Shown piece by piece: positions 1 to 6,510 of a stretch of 7,069 bases of DNA. The stretch's first letter is position 1. Each line of letters opens with the position of its first letter. The position numbers and the translations under genes were made by a program. The notes under the pieces are model-generated. The model worked only from the letters and a program-made list of their open reading frames with translations, did not search any database and had not been told where the DNA came from. This stretch comes from Spirochaetaceae bacterium (GTDB lineage Bacteria > Spirochaetota > Spirochaetia > Treponematales > Breznakiellaceae): positions 1-7,069 of the forward strand of contig JAITGJ010000133.1 in assembly GCA_031280705.1 (NCBI GenBank). Direction: 5' to 3'.

Positions 1-32
1 ATTGCGTAATTTGGTATAGCTACCTGTATCAT
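1..32 (-). CDS. 5' end of an unidentified gene leaving the window
   Basis: On the minus strand an ATG at 32-30 opens a frame reading MIQVAIPNYA to the window edge. It is preceded by a near-perfect Shine-Dalgarno sequence (AAGGAGGTG, complement of 38-46) with 7 nt between GGAGG and ATG, and further upstream by a TTGACA promoter and a palindrome over its -10. The combination of strong translation signal, promoter and correct spacing is what supports a real gene; only ten codons are visible, so the product cannot be named. The palindromic operator-like site could point to a self-regulated gene such as a small regulator or a toxin-antitoxin member, but that is conjecture. Confidence 0.6.
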   Translation of the reverse strand, partial: MIQVAIPNYA

Positions 33-37
33 ATTTC

Positions 38-49
38 CACCTCCTTTCT
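38..49 (-). promoter_or_regulatory. Strong ribosome binding site
   Basis: The minus strand reads AGAAAGGAGGTG here, extensively complementary to the 3' end of 16S rRNA, and ends 5 nt before the ATG at 32. It is by far the best Shine-Dalgarno site in the window; the other gene starts here have weak or no such site. Confidence 0.8.
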
Positions 50-61
50 ACCCAATATCCG

Positions 62-82
62 CCGGGGCACGCCCGGCCCCGG
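62..82 (-). other. GC-rich hairpin in the 5' leader
   Basis: CCGGGGC at 62-68 pairs with GCCCCGG at 76-82, giving a 7-bp all-GC stem with a 7-nt loop; an alternative overlapping fold pairs 61-66 with 72-77. It lies in the predicted untranslated leader of the leftmost gene, between its promoter and its ribosome binding site. There is no T-run after it on the minus strand, so it is not an intrinsic terminator; it may stabilise the leader. Confidence 0.4.
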
Positions 83-89
83 TGTCATC

Positions 90-101
90 CATACCGGTAT
101 G
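90..101. promoter_or_regulatory. 12-bp perfect palindrome, candidate operator
   Basis: CATACCGGTATG reads the same on both strands and overlaps the 3' part of the -10 element and the predicted transcription start of the leftmost gene. A repressor bound there would block the promoter. No protein can be assigned to it from this window. Confidence 0.35.
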
Positions 102-128
102 TTATCACGCTTCGTTTGAAGTTGTCAA
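99..128 (-). promoter_or_regulatory. Sigma-70-type promoter for the leftmost gene
   Basis: The minus strand has a perfect -35 TTGACA (complement of 123-128), then 18 nt, then TAACAT (complement of 99-104; 4 of 6 to TATAAT). The predicted start of transcription near 92 leaves a leader of about 60 nt. The 12-bp palindrome at 90-101 overlaps the -10 element. Confidence 0.55.
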
Positions 129-157
129 GTGCCCAAACCGCTACGCGGTTTGGGCAC
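129..157. repeat. Palindrome of the dispersed family (hairpin A)
   Basis: Positions 129-141 pair perfectly with 145-157 in a 13-bp stem around a TAC loop at 142-144. The core (CCAAACCGC, loop, GCGGTTTGG) recurs at 218-242 and, with base changes, at 6436-6460. It lies just upstream of the -35 of the leftmost gene. Confidence 0.8.
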
Positions 158-202
158 GCATCCATGCGGATTCTACAGGGTGGGGTAGTACGGGGTTTTG
201 CC
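145..202 (+). repeat. Direct repeat, copy 1 of 2
   Basis: This stretch is repeated about 87 nt further on at 232-290. The first 26 nt (145-170 and 232-257) are identical, and the last part, ending in GGGGTTTTGCC, differs only by one base (GTAGTAC against GTAGTGC). Between them lies a short variable part, 32 against 33 nt for the whole remainder. Copy 1 overlaps the right arm of the palindrome at 129-157 and the left arm of the palindrome at 193-215. Confidence 0.75.
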
Positions 203-242
203 TTTGGCAAAACCCAAGCCCAAACCGCGTAGCGGTTTGGGC
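193..242 (-). repeat. Two-hairpin palindromic module, left copy
   Basis: Two perfect stem-loops sit 2 nt apart. Hairpin B has stem 193-202 with 206-215 (10 bp, loop TTT). Hairpin A has stem 218-228 with 232-242 (11 bp, loop GTA). Read on the minus strand the 50-nt unit aligns without gaps to 6436-6485, differing at four positions: two are a paired G-C to A-T change within the stem of hairpin A and two are in the loop of hairpin B. This is a dispersed repeat family, probably a non-autonomous palindromic element. Confidence 0.75.
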
Positions 243-290
243 ACGCATCCATGCGGAGTCTTCATGGTTGGGGTAGTGCGGGGTTTTGCC
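232..290 (+). repeat. Direct repeat, copy 2 of 2, with a lost hairpin arm
   Basis: This is the second copy of 145-202. It ends in GGGGTTTTGCC like copy 1, but the complementary right arm of hairpin B is absent. Instead AAACCGCAC follows, which pairs imperfectly with GTGCGG at 276-281 to form another stem (276-281 with 294-299). The sequence then runs into the small ORF. Confidence 0.7.
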
Positions 291-668
291 AAACCGCACG
301 GCTGCATTGGTTTCAACCGGGCGGGCAACCCGATTGAAGTGTTTTATAATCCCATTGCTGAGGACACGATAAAGGTCTATCATGCGGTGGCACTGCGGCC
401 CGGCGTAGAGGAATATGACGCGCTGGACGAGGAGCAGACCCGGACTATCCCCCAATTCGGGCCGCCCGGCAGCGGCTGGTTGAGCCGGCGTGAGGCGCTG
501 ATTGCGGGTATGGACGATGACGCCGCCGCGTGGCTCCGCGTACAGGCGGAAAGCGCGCACACCAGCGTTGGCCACATCATCAATGAACTGATGCGCGAGA
601 AAATCGCCGCTTCAAAGAACTGTTTGCGTCAGCGTTCAAACCATCCAGCTCTTACGTCCGGAAAATAG
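264..668 (+). CDS. Small antitoxin-like protein, 5' end within repeats
   Basis: The frame is open on to a TAG at 666-668. The part from about 330 looks like real coding sequence; its C-terminal half has an acidic stretch (EEYDALDEEQTRT, codons from about 405) and then an amphipathic region from the internal ATG at 510 (MDDDAAAWLRVQAE, then VGHIINELMREKIAAS). This resembles small helical DNA-binding antitoxins, and I associate the YDALDEE and REKIA style with Treponema antitoxin-like families; this is recollection, not a search. The only upstream in-frame ATG is at 264, with GGAG at 255-258, both supplied by the direct repeat. A TTG at 198 and a GTG at 387 are other possible starts. No toxin partner is visible. 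The last 17 codons after REKIAAS look unlike coding sequence, and a shifted frame reads KELFASAF there, so a 3' frameshift is possible. It may be a gene remnant. It ends 20 nt from the convergent DUF1295 gene. Confidence 0.45.
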   Translation: MVGVVRGFAKPHGCIGFNRAGNPIEVFYNPIAEDTIKVYHAVALRPGVEEYDALDEEQTRTIPQFGPPGSGWLSRREALIAGMDDDAAAWLRVQAESAHTSVGHIINELMREKIAASKNCLRQRSNHPALTSGK

Positions 669-688
669 CCCATTGCTTTCTTCAATCT

Positions 689-1567
689 TCAACCGGTCTT
701 CCGTTTCCAGGGAATGAGCGGGCTTACCATTTTCCGGTACCGGGCGTATTCGGGCCGTTTTTCCAGCAGGTGTTTTTCCATCATGGGAATACTAACCACC
801 GTAAACAGCAGCATGATAAGCACAACGCCCGCACAGCTCAGCAGACTAAAATTTGACAGAGCGGCAATAAAGACTCCAACCCAGACCAGTATCTCCCCAC
901 AATAATTGGGATGCCGGGAATATCGCCAGAGCCCCTCGTCAATGCACGGACTGCGGTTTGGATTACGCCGGTAGGAACGCATTTGCGAATCGGCAACGTG
1001 TTCAAGCGCCGTTCCCAGAAGAATAAACAGCCCGCCCGCCGCCGGAAGAACAGGGCCGGGCGTTTCTGCGTGCAGAAGATACCAGAGCGGGATACAGCCC
1101 AGAAACACAAGGCAGGTAGGCATCATCATCACCCCCAGAAAAATTACCAGGCAGGGGCAGGGAGCGCGGCGCTTCAAATCCCGGTAACGCCAGTCCTCCC
1201 AGTCAAGATTGTCAAAGCCGCTCATCCAGTTGAGCGTCAGCCTGAGGGACCAGCAGGCCAGCGGAATCAGCGTCAAAAGCTGAACCGGATGAAAGGCCGC
1301 GCCGTATTGCCAGAACATTGCCGTAATCAGCAGAACCGGTTGAACACTCCAGTACGGATCATACACGCTGGCGTTTTTACAAATCAGGTTACTCATGAAC
1401 ACCATTACTGTGGCCGCGGTATCGGCGGCAAAAAGCGCCCAGAGCGGGTGCATCAGGGGCGCTGCGGCGGCAAGAACCGCCGCGCCGGAGCCAAAGGCCG
1501 CCGCATAGATCAACGCTATCAGCAGCAGCGAGTGTCCTTTGTCTTTAGTTATGCGCTTGGTTGTCAT
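689..1567 (-). CDS. DUF1295 / steroid 5-alpha-reductase-like membrane protein
   Basis: A 292-residue polytopic membrane protein. Hydrophobic segments lie at about 14-36, 41-60, 76-92, 96-112, 139-165, 173-192 and 226-260. The family signature is clear: NASVYDPYWSV at 65-75, RLTLNW at 109-114, DWEDWRYRD at 122-130, DSQM at 193-196, GLWRYSRHPNYCGE at 212-225, and a closing PEYARY at 272-277 followed by IPW at 285-287. DUF1295 proteins share the C-terminal fold of steroid 5-alpha-reductases and isoprenylcysteine methyltransferases, where the RHPNY region binds the cofactor; the natural substrate in bacteria is mostly unknown. Length is normal for the family and no key motif is missing. The start ATG has only a weak upstream AGGCGAAG. 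It follows the phosphate transporter gene by 33 nt on the same strand, so it is probably translated from the same transcript. I see no clear terminator after its TGA. Confidence 0.93.
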   Translation of the reverse strand: MTTKRITKDKGHSLLLIALIYAAAFGSGAAVLAAAAPLMHPLWALFAADTAATVMVFMSNLICKNASVYDPYWSVQPVLLITAMFWQYGAAFHPVQLLTLIPLACWSLRLTLNWMSGFDNLDWEDWRYRDLKRRAPCPCLVIFLGVMMMPTCLVFLGCIPLWYLLHAETPGPVLPAAGGLFILLGTALEHVADSQMRSYRRNPNRSPCIDEGLWRYSRHPNYCGEILVWVGVFIAALSNFSLLSCAGVVLIMLLFTVVSIPMMEKHLLEKRPEYARYRKMVSPLIPWKRKTG

Positions 1568-1600
1568 GCTTTATGGAGGGCTTCGCCTGAGTTACGCACA

Positions 1601-3289
1601 TTAACGCATCGTGGCGAGTACTTCGGCAATGTTATAGCAGATATCGCCCAGTTTTTCGATGCGCCGTACCAGATCGATAAACAGAAGTTCCCGCTTGACA
1701 TCTTCTCCGGCCTCGATACGCTTCCGGCCCAGCTTCCGCAGACGGTCCCGCGACTTGTCAATGCGGTCCTCAAGGTCCGCCGCGTACCGCGCCTTTTCGC
1801 CGTTAAGGGGGCGGCCCAGGTTTTCGCGCACAAACGCCAAAAAACCTTCCACCAGGGCGATATACGGCAGCAGCGCCTCTATCTCCTTTTGCTTGAAGAG
1901 GAGATCTTTCCTCACGCTCCGTTCGAGCATCAGGCTTACGCTGTAACAGTCGTCGGTCATATCTTCAAGGTCAGCAATAATCCGCATCAGATAATAGACA
2001 TTACGCTCCGACTGGCCGCCCAGCCGGTGGCTGCATTCCAAAAGGAAGCGGGTCAATTCTTCCCGCATCTCGTCCGCAAACTCCTCCCGGCTCCGCGTTT
2101 GCGCCACCAGATCCGCGACAAGTTTTTGCCGGTCCGCCGATTCCCGGAGCGCGCGGAGCGTCTCGCTAAAGGCCGCGTACATGGACGAAGCGAGGCCGGC
2201 CATATCGCGGATTTCCTTTTCCGCGCGGACAAGGTTAAATTCGGGCGTGTTTTGAATGGAGCCTGAAAAATACGCCAGGCGGTAATGGCCGCCCGGAACG
2301 GGCGCGGTTTTGTCTTCCTTTATTAGCAGCGAAACCAGCGCGGCAAAGGGGTTTACAAAGGGCAGGAAGAGGAGCGTGTTTACCATATTGAAAACGGTGT
2401 GCAGCATGGCCAGGTGCGCGGTTACTACAGGGCTGTGTACCAGGCCGGGCGTTACGGTTCCGGGCGTTACCAGTTCCACAAGGGCAAGCAGGGGCCGGAG
2501 CAGCGGCAGGGCCCACAGGGTGCCGATGACATTGAACAGTACGTGTACCAGCGCGGCGCGTTTTGCCGTCGTTTTTGCGCCGATGGCGGCCAGCGCGGCG
2601 TCAATCGTGGTGCCGATATTCGCGCCGAGGATCATGGCGGCGGCCATTTCGTAGCCCACGACGCCGTTAAACGCCATCGTCAGCATGATCGCGGTTGAGG
2701 CGCTGGACGAATGGGTGAGGAGCGTCATCACAAGCCCCGCGCCCGCGCCAATCAGGGAAGAAACAAAGCCCCGGCCGGAAACAACCGCGATAACGTTAAA
2801 AGTATCGCCCAGGGCCGGCATGGATTTAGTCAGGAAATCAAGCCCCATAAAGAGAAGGCCAAACCCCAGAATCACTTCGCCCAGATGCTGGTATTTCCAT
2901 TTGACGATGTGAAAGATAAAACCGATACCGACGGCGGGCAGGGCCAGCGCCGAAAGTTTGAAGGAAAACCCGACCAGCGAGACGATCCACGCCGTAACGG
3001 TGGTGCCGATATTGGCCCCCATGATCACGCCGATGGACTGGGTCAGGGTCAACAGTCCCGCGTTTACAAAGGAGACCACCATCACCGTAGTGGCGGACGA
3101 CGACTGGATGATGGCCGTAACCGCGAAGCCGGTAAAGACCGCCACAAACCGGTTCCCCGTCATAAAGTTAAGAACGCGCTGCATCCGGTCGCCCGCGGCC
3201 TGCTGAATGCCGTCGCTCATTACCTTCATCCCGTAGAGGAACAGGCACAACCCGCCTATGATTCGCAACAAAACACCGATATACGCCAT
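1601..3289 (-). CDS. Na+/phosphate cotransporter (NptA/YjbB type) with PhoU-like domain
   Basis: A 562-residue inner-membrane transporter of the type II Na+/Pi family, expected to couple phosphate movement to the sodium gradient. It shows the family's inverted duplication: QSSSATT at 62-68 followed by GANIGTT at 91-97, then HSSSAST at 193-199 followed by GANIGTT at 222-228. Membrane helices fill about residues 1-325. Residues 350-562 are charged and helical, with a PhoU-like second half ending in DLVRRIEKLGDICYNIAEVL. The frame stays open upstream to an ATG at 3364, but that codon directly follows the T-run of the tRNA terminator, and a good promoter lies between the two ATGs, so I choose the ATG at 3289, where MAYIGVLLRIIGG begins the first helix. 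No Shine-Dalgarno is seen at either. It heads a probable operon with the DUF1295 gene. Confidence 0.93.
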   Translation of the reverse strand: MAYIGVLLRIIGGLCLFLYGMKVMSDGIQQAAGDRMQRVLNFMTGNRFVAVFTGFAVTAIIQSSSATTVMVVSFVNAGLLTLTQSIGVIMGANIGTTVTAWIVSLVGFSFKLSALALPAVGIGFIFHIVKWKYQHLGEVILGFGLLFMGLDFLTKSMPALGDTFNVIAVVSGRGFVSSLIGAGAGLVMTLLTHSSSASTAIMLTMAFNGVVGYEMAAAMILGANIGTTIDAALAAIGAKTTAKRAALVHVLFNVIGTLWALPLLRPLLALVELVTPGTVTPGLVHSPVVTAHLAMLHTVFNMVNTLLFLPFVNPFAALVSLLIKEDKTAPVPGGHYRLAYFSGSIQNTPEFNLVRAEKEIRDMAGLASSMYAAFSETLRALRESADRQKLVADLVAQTRSREEFADEMREELTRFLLECSHRLGGQSERNVYYLMRIIADLEDMTDDCYSVSLMLERSVRKDLLFKQKEIEALLPYIALVEGFLAFVRENLGRPLNGEKARYAADLEDRIDKSRDRLRKLGRKRIEAGEDVKRELLFIDLVRRIEKLGDICYNIAEVLATMR

Positions 3290-3298
3290 GATGGGAAA

Positions 3299-3327
3299 AG
3301 TATACCCGGCCGGGCGGGAGATGTCCA
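3299..3327 (-). promoter_or_regulatory. Promoter of the phosphate transporter operon
   Basis: On the minus strand TGGACA (complement of 3322-3327, 5 of 6 to consensus) is followed after exactly 17 nt by TATACT (complement of 3299-3304, 5 of 6). Transcription would begin near 3292, only about 3 nt before the ATG at 3289, so the message would be leaderless or nearly so. This fits the absence of a Shine-Dalgarno sequence. Confidence 0.6.
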
Positions 3328-3364
3328 CGATGAGCGGCCCGGCGCGGTCCCGGACAATGCCCAT

Positions 3365-3400
3365 AAAAAAACCCGCGCCGCATAATCGCCGGACGCGGGG
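3365..3400 (-). terminator. Intrinsic terminator of tRNA-Leu
   Basis: On the minus strand CCCGCG, a bulged T, and CCG (3399-3390) pair with CGGCGCGGG (3380-3372) around a 9-nt loop, followed at once by seven T (3371-3365). It begins 5 nt beyond the tRNA 3' end and separates the tRNA unit from the transporter promoter. Confidence 0.85.
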
Positions 3401-3404
3401 TTTG

Positions 3405-3486
3405 TGCGGCCTAGAAGACTTGAACTTCCATGCCTCTCGGCACTAGCACCTCAAGCTAGCGTGTCTACCAGTTCCACCAAGGCCGC
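3405..3486 (-). tRNA. tRNA-Leu (anticodon GAG)
   Basis: An 82-nt class II tRNA on the minus strand. The acceptor arms GCGGCCT and AGGCCGC pair fully and are followed by discriminator A. The anticodon stem CTAGC / GCTAG encloses the loop TTGAGGT, giving anticodon GAG, which reads the leucine codons CUC and CUU. The D-arm contains GGTAGAC, the long variable arm is TGCC-GAGA-GGCA, and the T-arm GGAAG / CTTCT encloses TTCAAGT. The 3' CCA is not encoded (the next bases are CAA), so it must be added after transcription. It has its own promoter and terminator. Confidence 0.97.
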
Positions 3487-3496
3487 AATGTGCATA

Positions 3497-3525
3497 TATG
3501 TATCACGGCCACGCAAAAAGGTCAA
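3497..3525 (-). promoter_or_regulatory. Promoter of tRNA-Leu
   Basis: On the minus strand TTGACC (complement of 3520-3525) is followed after 17 nt by TACATA (complement of 3497-3502), within the AT-rich run GATACATATATG. Transcription would begin a few bases before the mature 5' end at 3486. The -35 is good and the -10 is moderate. Confidence 0.5.
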
Positions 3526-3594
3526 TACCCGCGCGGATGGCGTTTCTTTGCCGGATAAATTATGCCGCGCGGGCGATCTTCCGATAAATAGGCC

Positions 3595-6432
3595 ATGTGG
3601 TATCGCAATAATCGTTTGAAAAAAAAGCCGCGCGCGGCTTTCCGGGGGCCGGCGTTTCGCCGCGCCGTCCTGTTCGGCCTCGCCCTGTCCGTCTTTGCCG
3701 GGTGCGCCCATGATCCGTCCCGGCGGGGAAACGATGTATGGGCCCTCCTTGAACGGGGGGAAACCGAAAAAGCCCAGGCATTTTTTCAGGGGCGCATGGA
3801 TGTCAATGCCCGCGACAACCGGGGAAGGACGCCGCTGCACCTCGCCGTTGAAAAACAGGACGCGGGACTTGCCGCCTTTTTTATCGCGCTCGGCGCGGAG
3901 GCCGATGCCGCCGACAACGCGGGACGGACGCCGCTCGCCATCGCCACGGATAACCGGGACGCCGCCTGTGCCCGCGCGCTGGCCGCCGCGGGGGCGCGTA
4001 TCCACGCGGAAACCCCGTCCGGTTCCACGGCGGCGCGCGCCGCGCTCGACATACGGGGCGCGTTTCTTGAGGCAATACTGACGGAAAAATCCCTCGCGGC
4101 GGAAACGGAACGGGGGCGGACCATACTGCACCTGGCCGCCGGGGCGGGAGACGTGGAAAGCACACGGATCATCCTCCGCGCGGGCGGCGCGGTCAACAGC
4201 CGGGATCACGAGGGAAGAACCCCGCTCGATCTCGCGCTGTCCCGCACAGACAACAAAGCCTACGCGGAAACAGCGGAACTGCTGATTCGCTCAGGCGGCG
4301 TTTCAGATAGTCCCGTTTACGCCTGGTTTTCCCCGGCGGTGCGCGCCAACAATTTCAACCTGCGTTCCGCGGACGGCATGACGCCGCTCCACTACGCCGC
4401 GCAGGGGGGCCACGCCGGTTTGGTGGATTTTCTGCTCACGCGGGCCGTGGACATCAACGCGAAAAACGCCTCCGGCGCAACGGCGCTGCACGAAGCGGCC
4501 CGTTCCGGGCGGGTGGACGTTCTCTCCCGCCTTATCGCCGAGGGGGCCAATATCAATGTTCAGGATGCCAAGGGCAATAGCGTCATGCACATCGCCATTC
4601 CGCAGGCGTCCCACCGGGAAGCGCTCACGGCGCTCCTTGCGGCGGGGGCAAATTGCAACCTCCGGGACGAACACGGCGATTCCCCGCTCCACATTATCAT
4701 TACGCTGAACCGGAGCGTCGATACCCTCCAGGCGCTGCTTGAAAACGGCGCCGACGTGTCAATTCACAATATCGCCGGAAAAACGCCCCTGTACCTCGCC
4801 GTACAGGAAAACAAGGCCGCCTATATTCCGCTCCTCCTCGCCTGCAAATCCGATATATTCGCCGCGGACAACGAAGGGCTGACGCCGTTTGAGCGGGCGC
4901 TCCGCAACGATACGCCCATCCTCCAGGCGCTGATTACCAATGAATCGGTACTCCAGAGCGACAGCGGGGGCAACACGGCGCTCCACGCCGCCGTCAAAGC
5001 CCGCGCGGATACCCGGATACTGGGGCTTATCCTGGACCGGCGCGCGCCGGTAAACGCCCGGAACAAGGAGGGCGATACCAGCCTCCACCTCGCGGTACGC
5101 ATAGGCCACGGGGAGGGGGGCGCGCTACTCCTCTCGCGCGGCGCGGATATTTTCGCGCCCAACGCGCGCGGGGACAGCCCGATTTCCCTTACCTTTTACT
5201 CCCCGGGCGGGCTCCGGGAATGGATGCTTACCCCCGTAACGCTTGAAACCCGGGACGGGCTTGGCAATACGGCGCTCCACTACGCGGCCCAGTGGCGGCT
5301 TGACGCCTACCTCCCCCTTCTGATCCAGAAGGGGGCCGCCCCGGACGCGGCGAACGCAACGGGCGAAACGCCCCTTTTTATCGCCGTAAAAAGCAACGCC
5401 GTTTCCACCGTATCAACCCTGATTCTTTCGGGGGCGTCTATCGCGTGGCGGGACACGACCGGGAACAGCGCCCTCCACACGGCGGTACGCTGGAACGCGC
5501 GGGACGCGGCCATCGCCCTGATCAATGCCGGGATCGATGTCAACGCCCAGGCACTGAGCGGCAATACGCCCCTCCACGACGCCGTGCGGCTGGGAATCAT
5601 CGAGCTTGAAACCATCCTGGTCCGGGCGGGCGCCGGTCTTGAAATCCGCGATGCCGAGGGGAATACGCCCTTCATGGAAGCCGTACTTGCGGGATTTCCC
5701 GAGACCGTGGAACGGCTGGCCAATTATGGCGCCGATACGATGGTTCGTAACGGACGCGGCGATACCCCGCTCCACGCCGCCGTGGGTATGGAGCAAAGCG
5801 ATATGGCGCAGCTTCACCTCGTGAACCTGCTCCTTTCGTGGGGAGCGTCCATTCACGCGAAAAACGCGCGGGGAAAAACGCCGCTTGAAATCGCCTTCGC
5901 GTCCTCGCCGCGGATGGTATCCACCCTGCTTACACGCGACCGTATCAACGTGCCCGATGACGCCGGTTATACGCCGCTCCACATCGCCATTGTAAACCGG
6001 ACCGGCCCCGAAATAGTAAAGATCATTCTGGAACAGGGCGCGCGGACCAGCGCCGTGGACGCCGCGGGGAGAACGCCCCTGCGGGCCGCGGTGGACACGG
6101 GAAGCTGGGAAACCGCGCGGCTCCTTGCCGATGCCGGGGCCGATCCCTTTGCCGTGGCGGGTGACGGCAAGACCCCCGCATCCATCGCGCTTGCGTCCGG
6201 GGTGGCTCCCGCCCGGGCGCTGTTCTCGGGGCGCAGCATCGCCGCGCGGGATGCCGCGGGCAATACGGCCCTGCACTACGCGGCGGAAGCGGGAAGCGTG
6301 GAATTGATAGCCGCGCTCCTTGAATTGGGGGCCAACCGGAATTCCCGGAATGTCGCCGCCGAAAGCCCGGTAGATGTCGCCCGCCGCTGGAACCGGGGCG
6401 ATGTGGTGGCGTTCCTTATGTCGAACGGGTAA
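3595..6432 (+). CDS. Giant ankyrin-repeat lipoprotein (26 repeats)
   Basis: A 945-residue protein. Residues 1-23 are basic, 24-35 hydrophobic (AVLFGLALSVFA), and AGC ends at Cys37, a spirochaete-style lipobox, so export and N-terminal lipidation are expected. A short linker is followed from residue 73 by 26 ankyrin repeats of about 33 residues to the C-terminus, with no other domain. Good units include RDNRGRTPLHLAV at 73-85 and several GNTALHYAA units. The third, eleventh and fourteenth units are degenerate, and the fifth carries an extra stretch of about 20 residues (SDSPVYAWFS). Ankyrin stacks bind other proteins; here a periplasmic or surface binding scaffold is inferred, with unknown partner. 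The start has no clear Shine-Dalgarno; a TTG at 3616 is a less likely alternative. Codons are strongly G/C-ending. It diverges from tRNA-Leu and stands alone, closed by the terminator at 6511. Confidence 0.93.
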   Translation: MWYRNNRLKKKPRAAFRGPAFRRAVLFGLALSVFAGCAHDPSRRGNDVWALLERGETEKAQAFFQGRMDVNARDNRGRTPLHLAVEKQDAGLAAFFIALGAEADAADNAGRTPLAIATDNRDAACARALAAAGARIHAETPSGSTAARAALDIRGAFLEAILTEKSLAAETERGRTILHLAAGAGDVESTRIILRAGGAVNSRDHEGRTPLDLALSRTDNKAYAETAELLIRSGGVSDSPVYAWFSPAVRANNFNLRSADGMTPLHYAAQGGHAGLVDFLLTRAVDINAKNASGATALHEAARSGRVDVLSRLIAEGANINVQDAKGNSVMHIAIPQASHREALTALLAAGANCNLRDEHGDSPLHIIITLNRSVDTLQALLENGADVSIHNIAGKTPLYLAVQENKAAYIPLLLACKSDIFAADNEGLTPFERALRNDTPILQALITNESVLQSDSGGNTALHAAVKARADTRILGLILDRRAPVNARNKEGDTSLHLAVRIGHGEGGALLLSRGADIFAPNARGDSPISLTFYSPGGLREWMLTPVTLETRDGLGNTALHYAAQWRLDAYLPLLIQKGAAPDAANATGETPLFIAVKSNAVSTVSTLILSGASIAWRDTTGNSALHTAVRWNARDAAIALINAGIDVNAQALSGNTPLHDAVRLGIIELETILVRAGAGLEIRDAEGNTPFMEAVLAGFPETVERLANYGADTMVRNGRGDTPLHAAVGMEQSDMAQLHLVNLLLSWGASIHAKNARGKTPLEIAFASSPRMVSTLLTRDRINVPDDAGYTPLHIAIVNRTGPEIVKIILEQGARTSAVDAAGRTPLRAAVDTGSWETARLLADAGADPFAVAGDGKTPASIALASGVAPARALFSGRSIAARDAAGNTALHYAAEAGSVELIAALLELGANRNSRNVAAESPVDVARRWNRGDVVAFLMSNG

Positions 6433-6435
6433 CCT

Positions 6436-6485
6436 GCCCAAGCCGCTACGCGGCTTGGGCTTGGGTTTTGCCGCAGGCAAAACCC
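6436..6485 (+). repeat. Two-hairpin palindromic module, right copy
   Basis: Beginning 3 nt after the ankyrin stop codon, hairpin A has stem 6436-6446 with 6450-6460 (11 bp, loop TAC). After TT comes hairpin B, stem 6463-6472 with 6476-6485 (10 bp, loop GCA). It is the inverted counterpart of 193-242, identical at 46 of 50 positions. Similarity continues just outside (GCGGGG next to hairpin B in both). No T-run follows directly, so it is a dispersed repeat more than a terminator, though it could protect the 3' end of the ankyrin message. Confidence 0.8.
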
Positions 6486-6510
6486 CGCATTTACTCGTGG
6501 GACCTGCCAC

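Noticed and set aside
82..276. A 64-codon plus-strand ORF through the direct repeats
   Set aside because: It simply translates the two repeat copies (ARIHA twice) and overlaps the promoter of the leftmost gene.
145..290. CRISPR array
   Set aside because: Only two long copies with internal palindromes and non-uniform structure, and no cas genes; it is a dispersed palindromic repeat.
345..350. TATAAT as a -10 promoter element for the small ORF
   Set aside because: The hexamer is perfect but no acceptable -35 lies 16-18 nt upstream and it falls in a plausible coding frame.
911..2266. A 451-codon plus-strand ORF
   Set aside because: It lies antisense to the DUF1295 and transporter genes, is rich in Arg, Gln and His, and matches no family; a shadow of GC-rich coding sequence.
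3290..3364. N-terminal extension of the transporter to an ATG at 3364
   Set aside because: That ATG abuts the tRNA terminator T-run and the extension covers a good promoter; the added residues are not transporter-like.
6436..6485. The two-hairpin module as the ankyrin terminator
   Set aside because: No T-run follows either stem, while a proper intrinsic terminator exists at 6511-6549.
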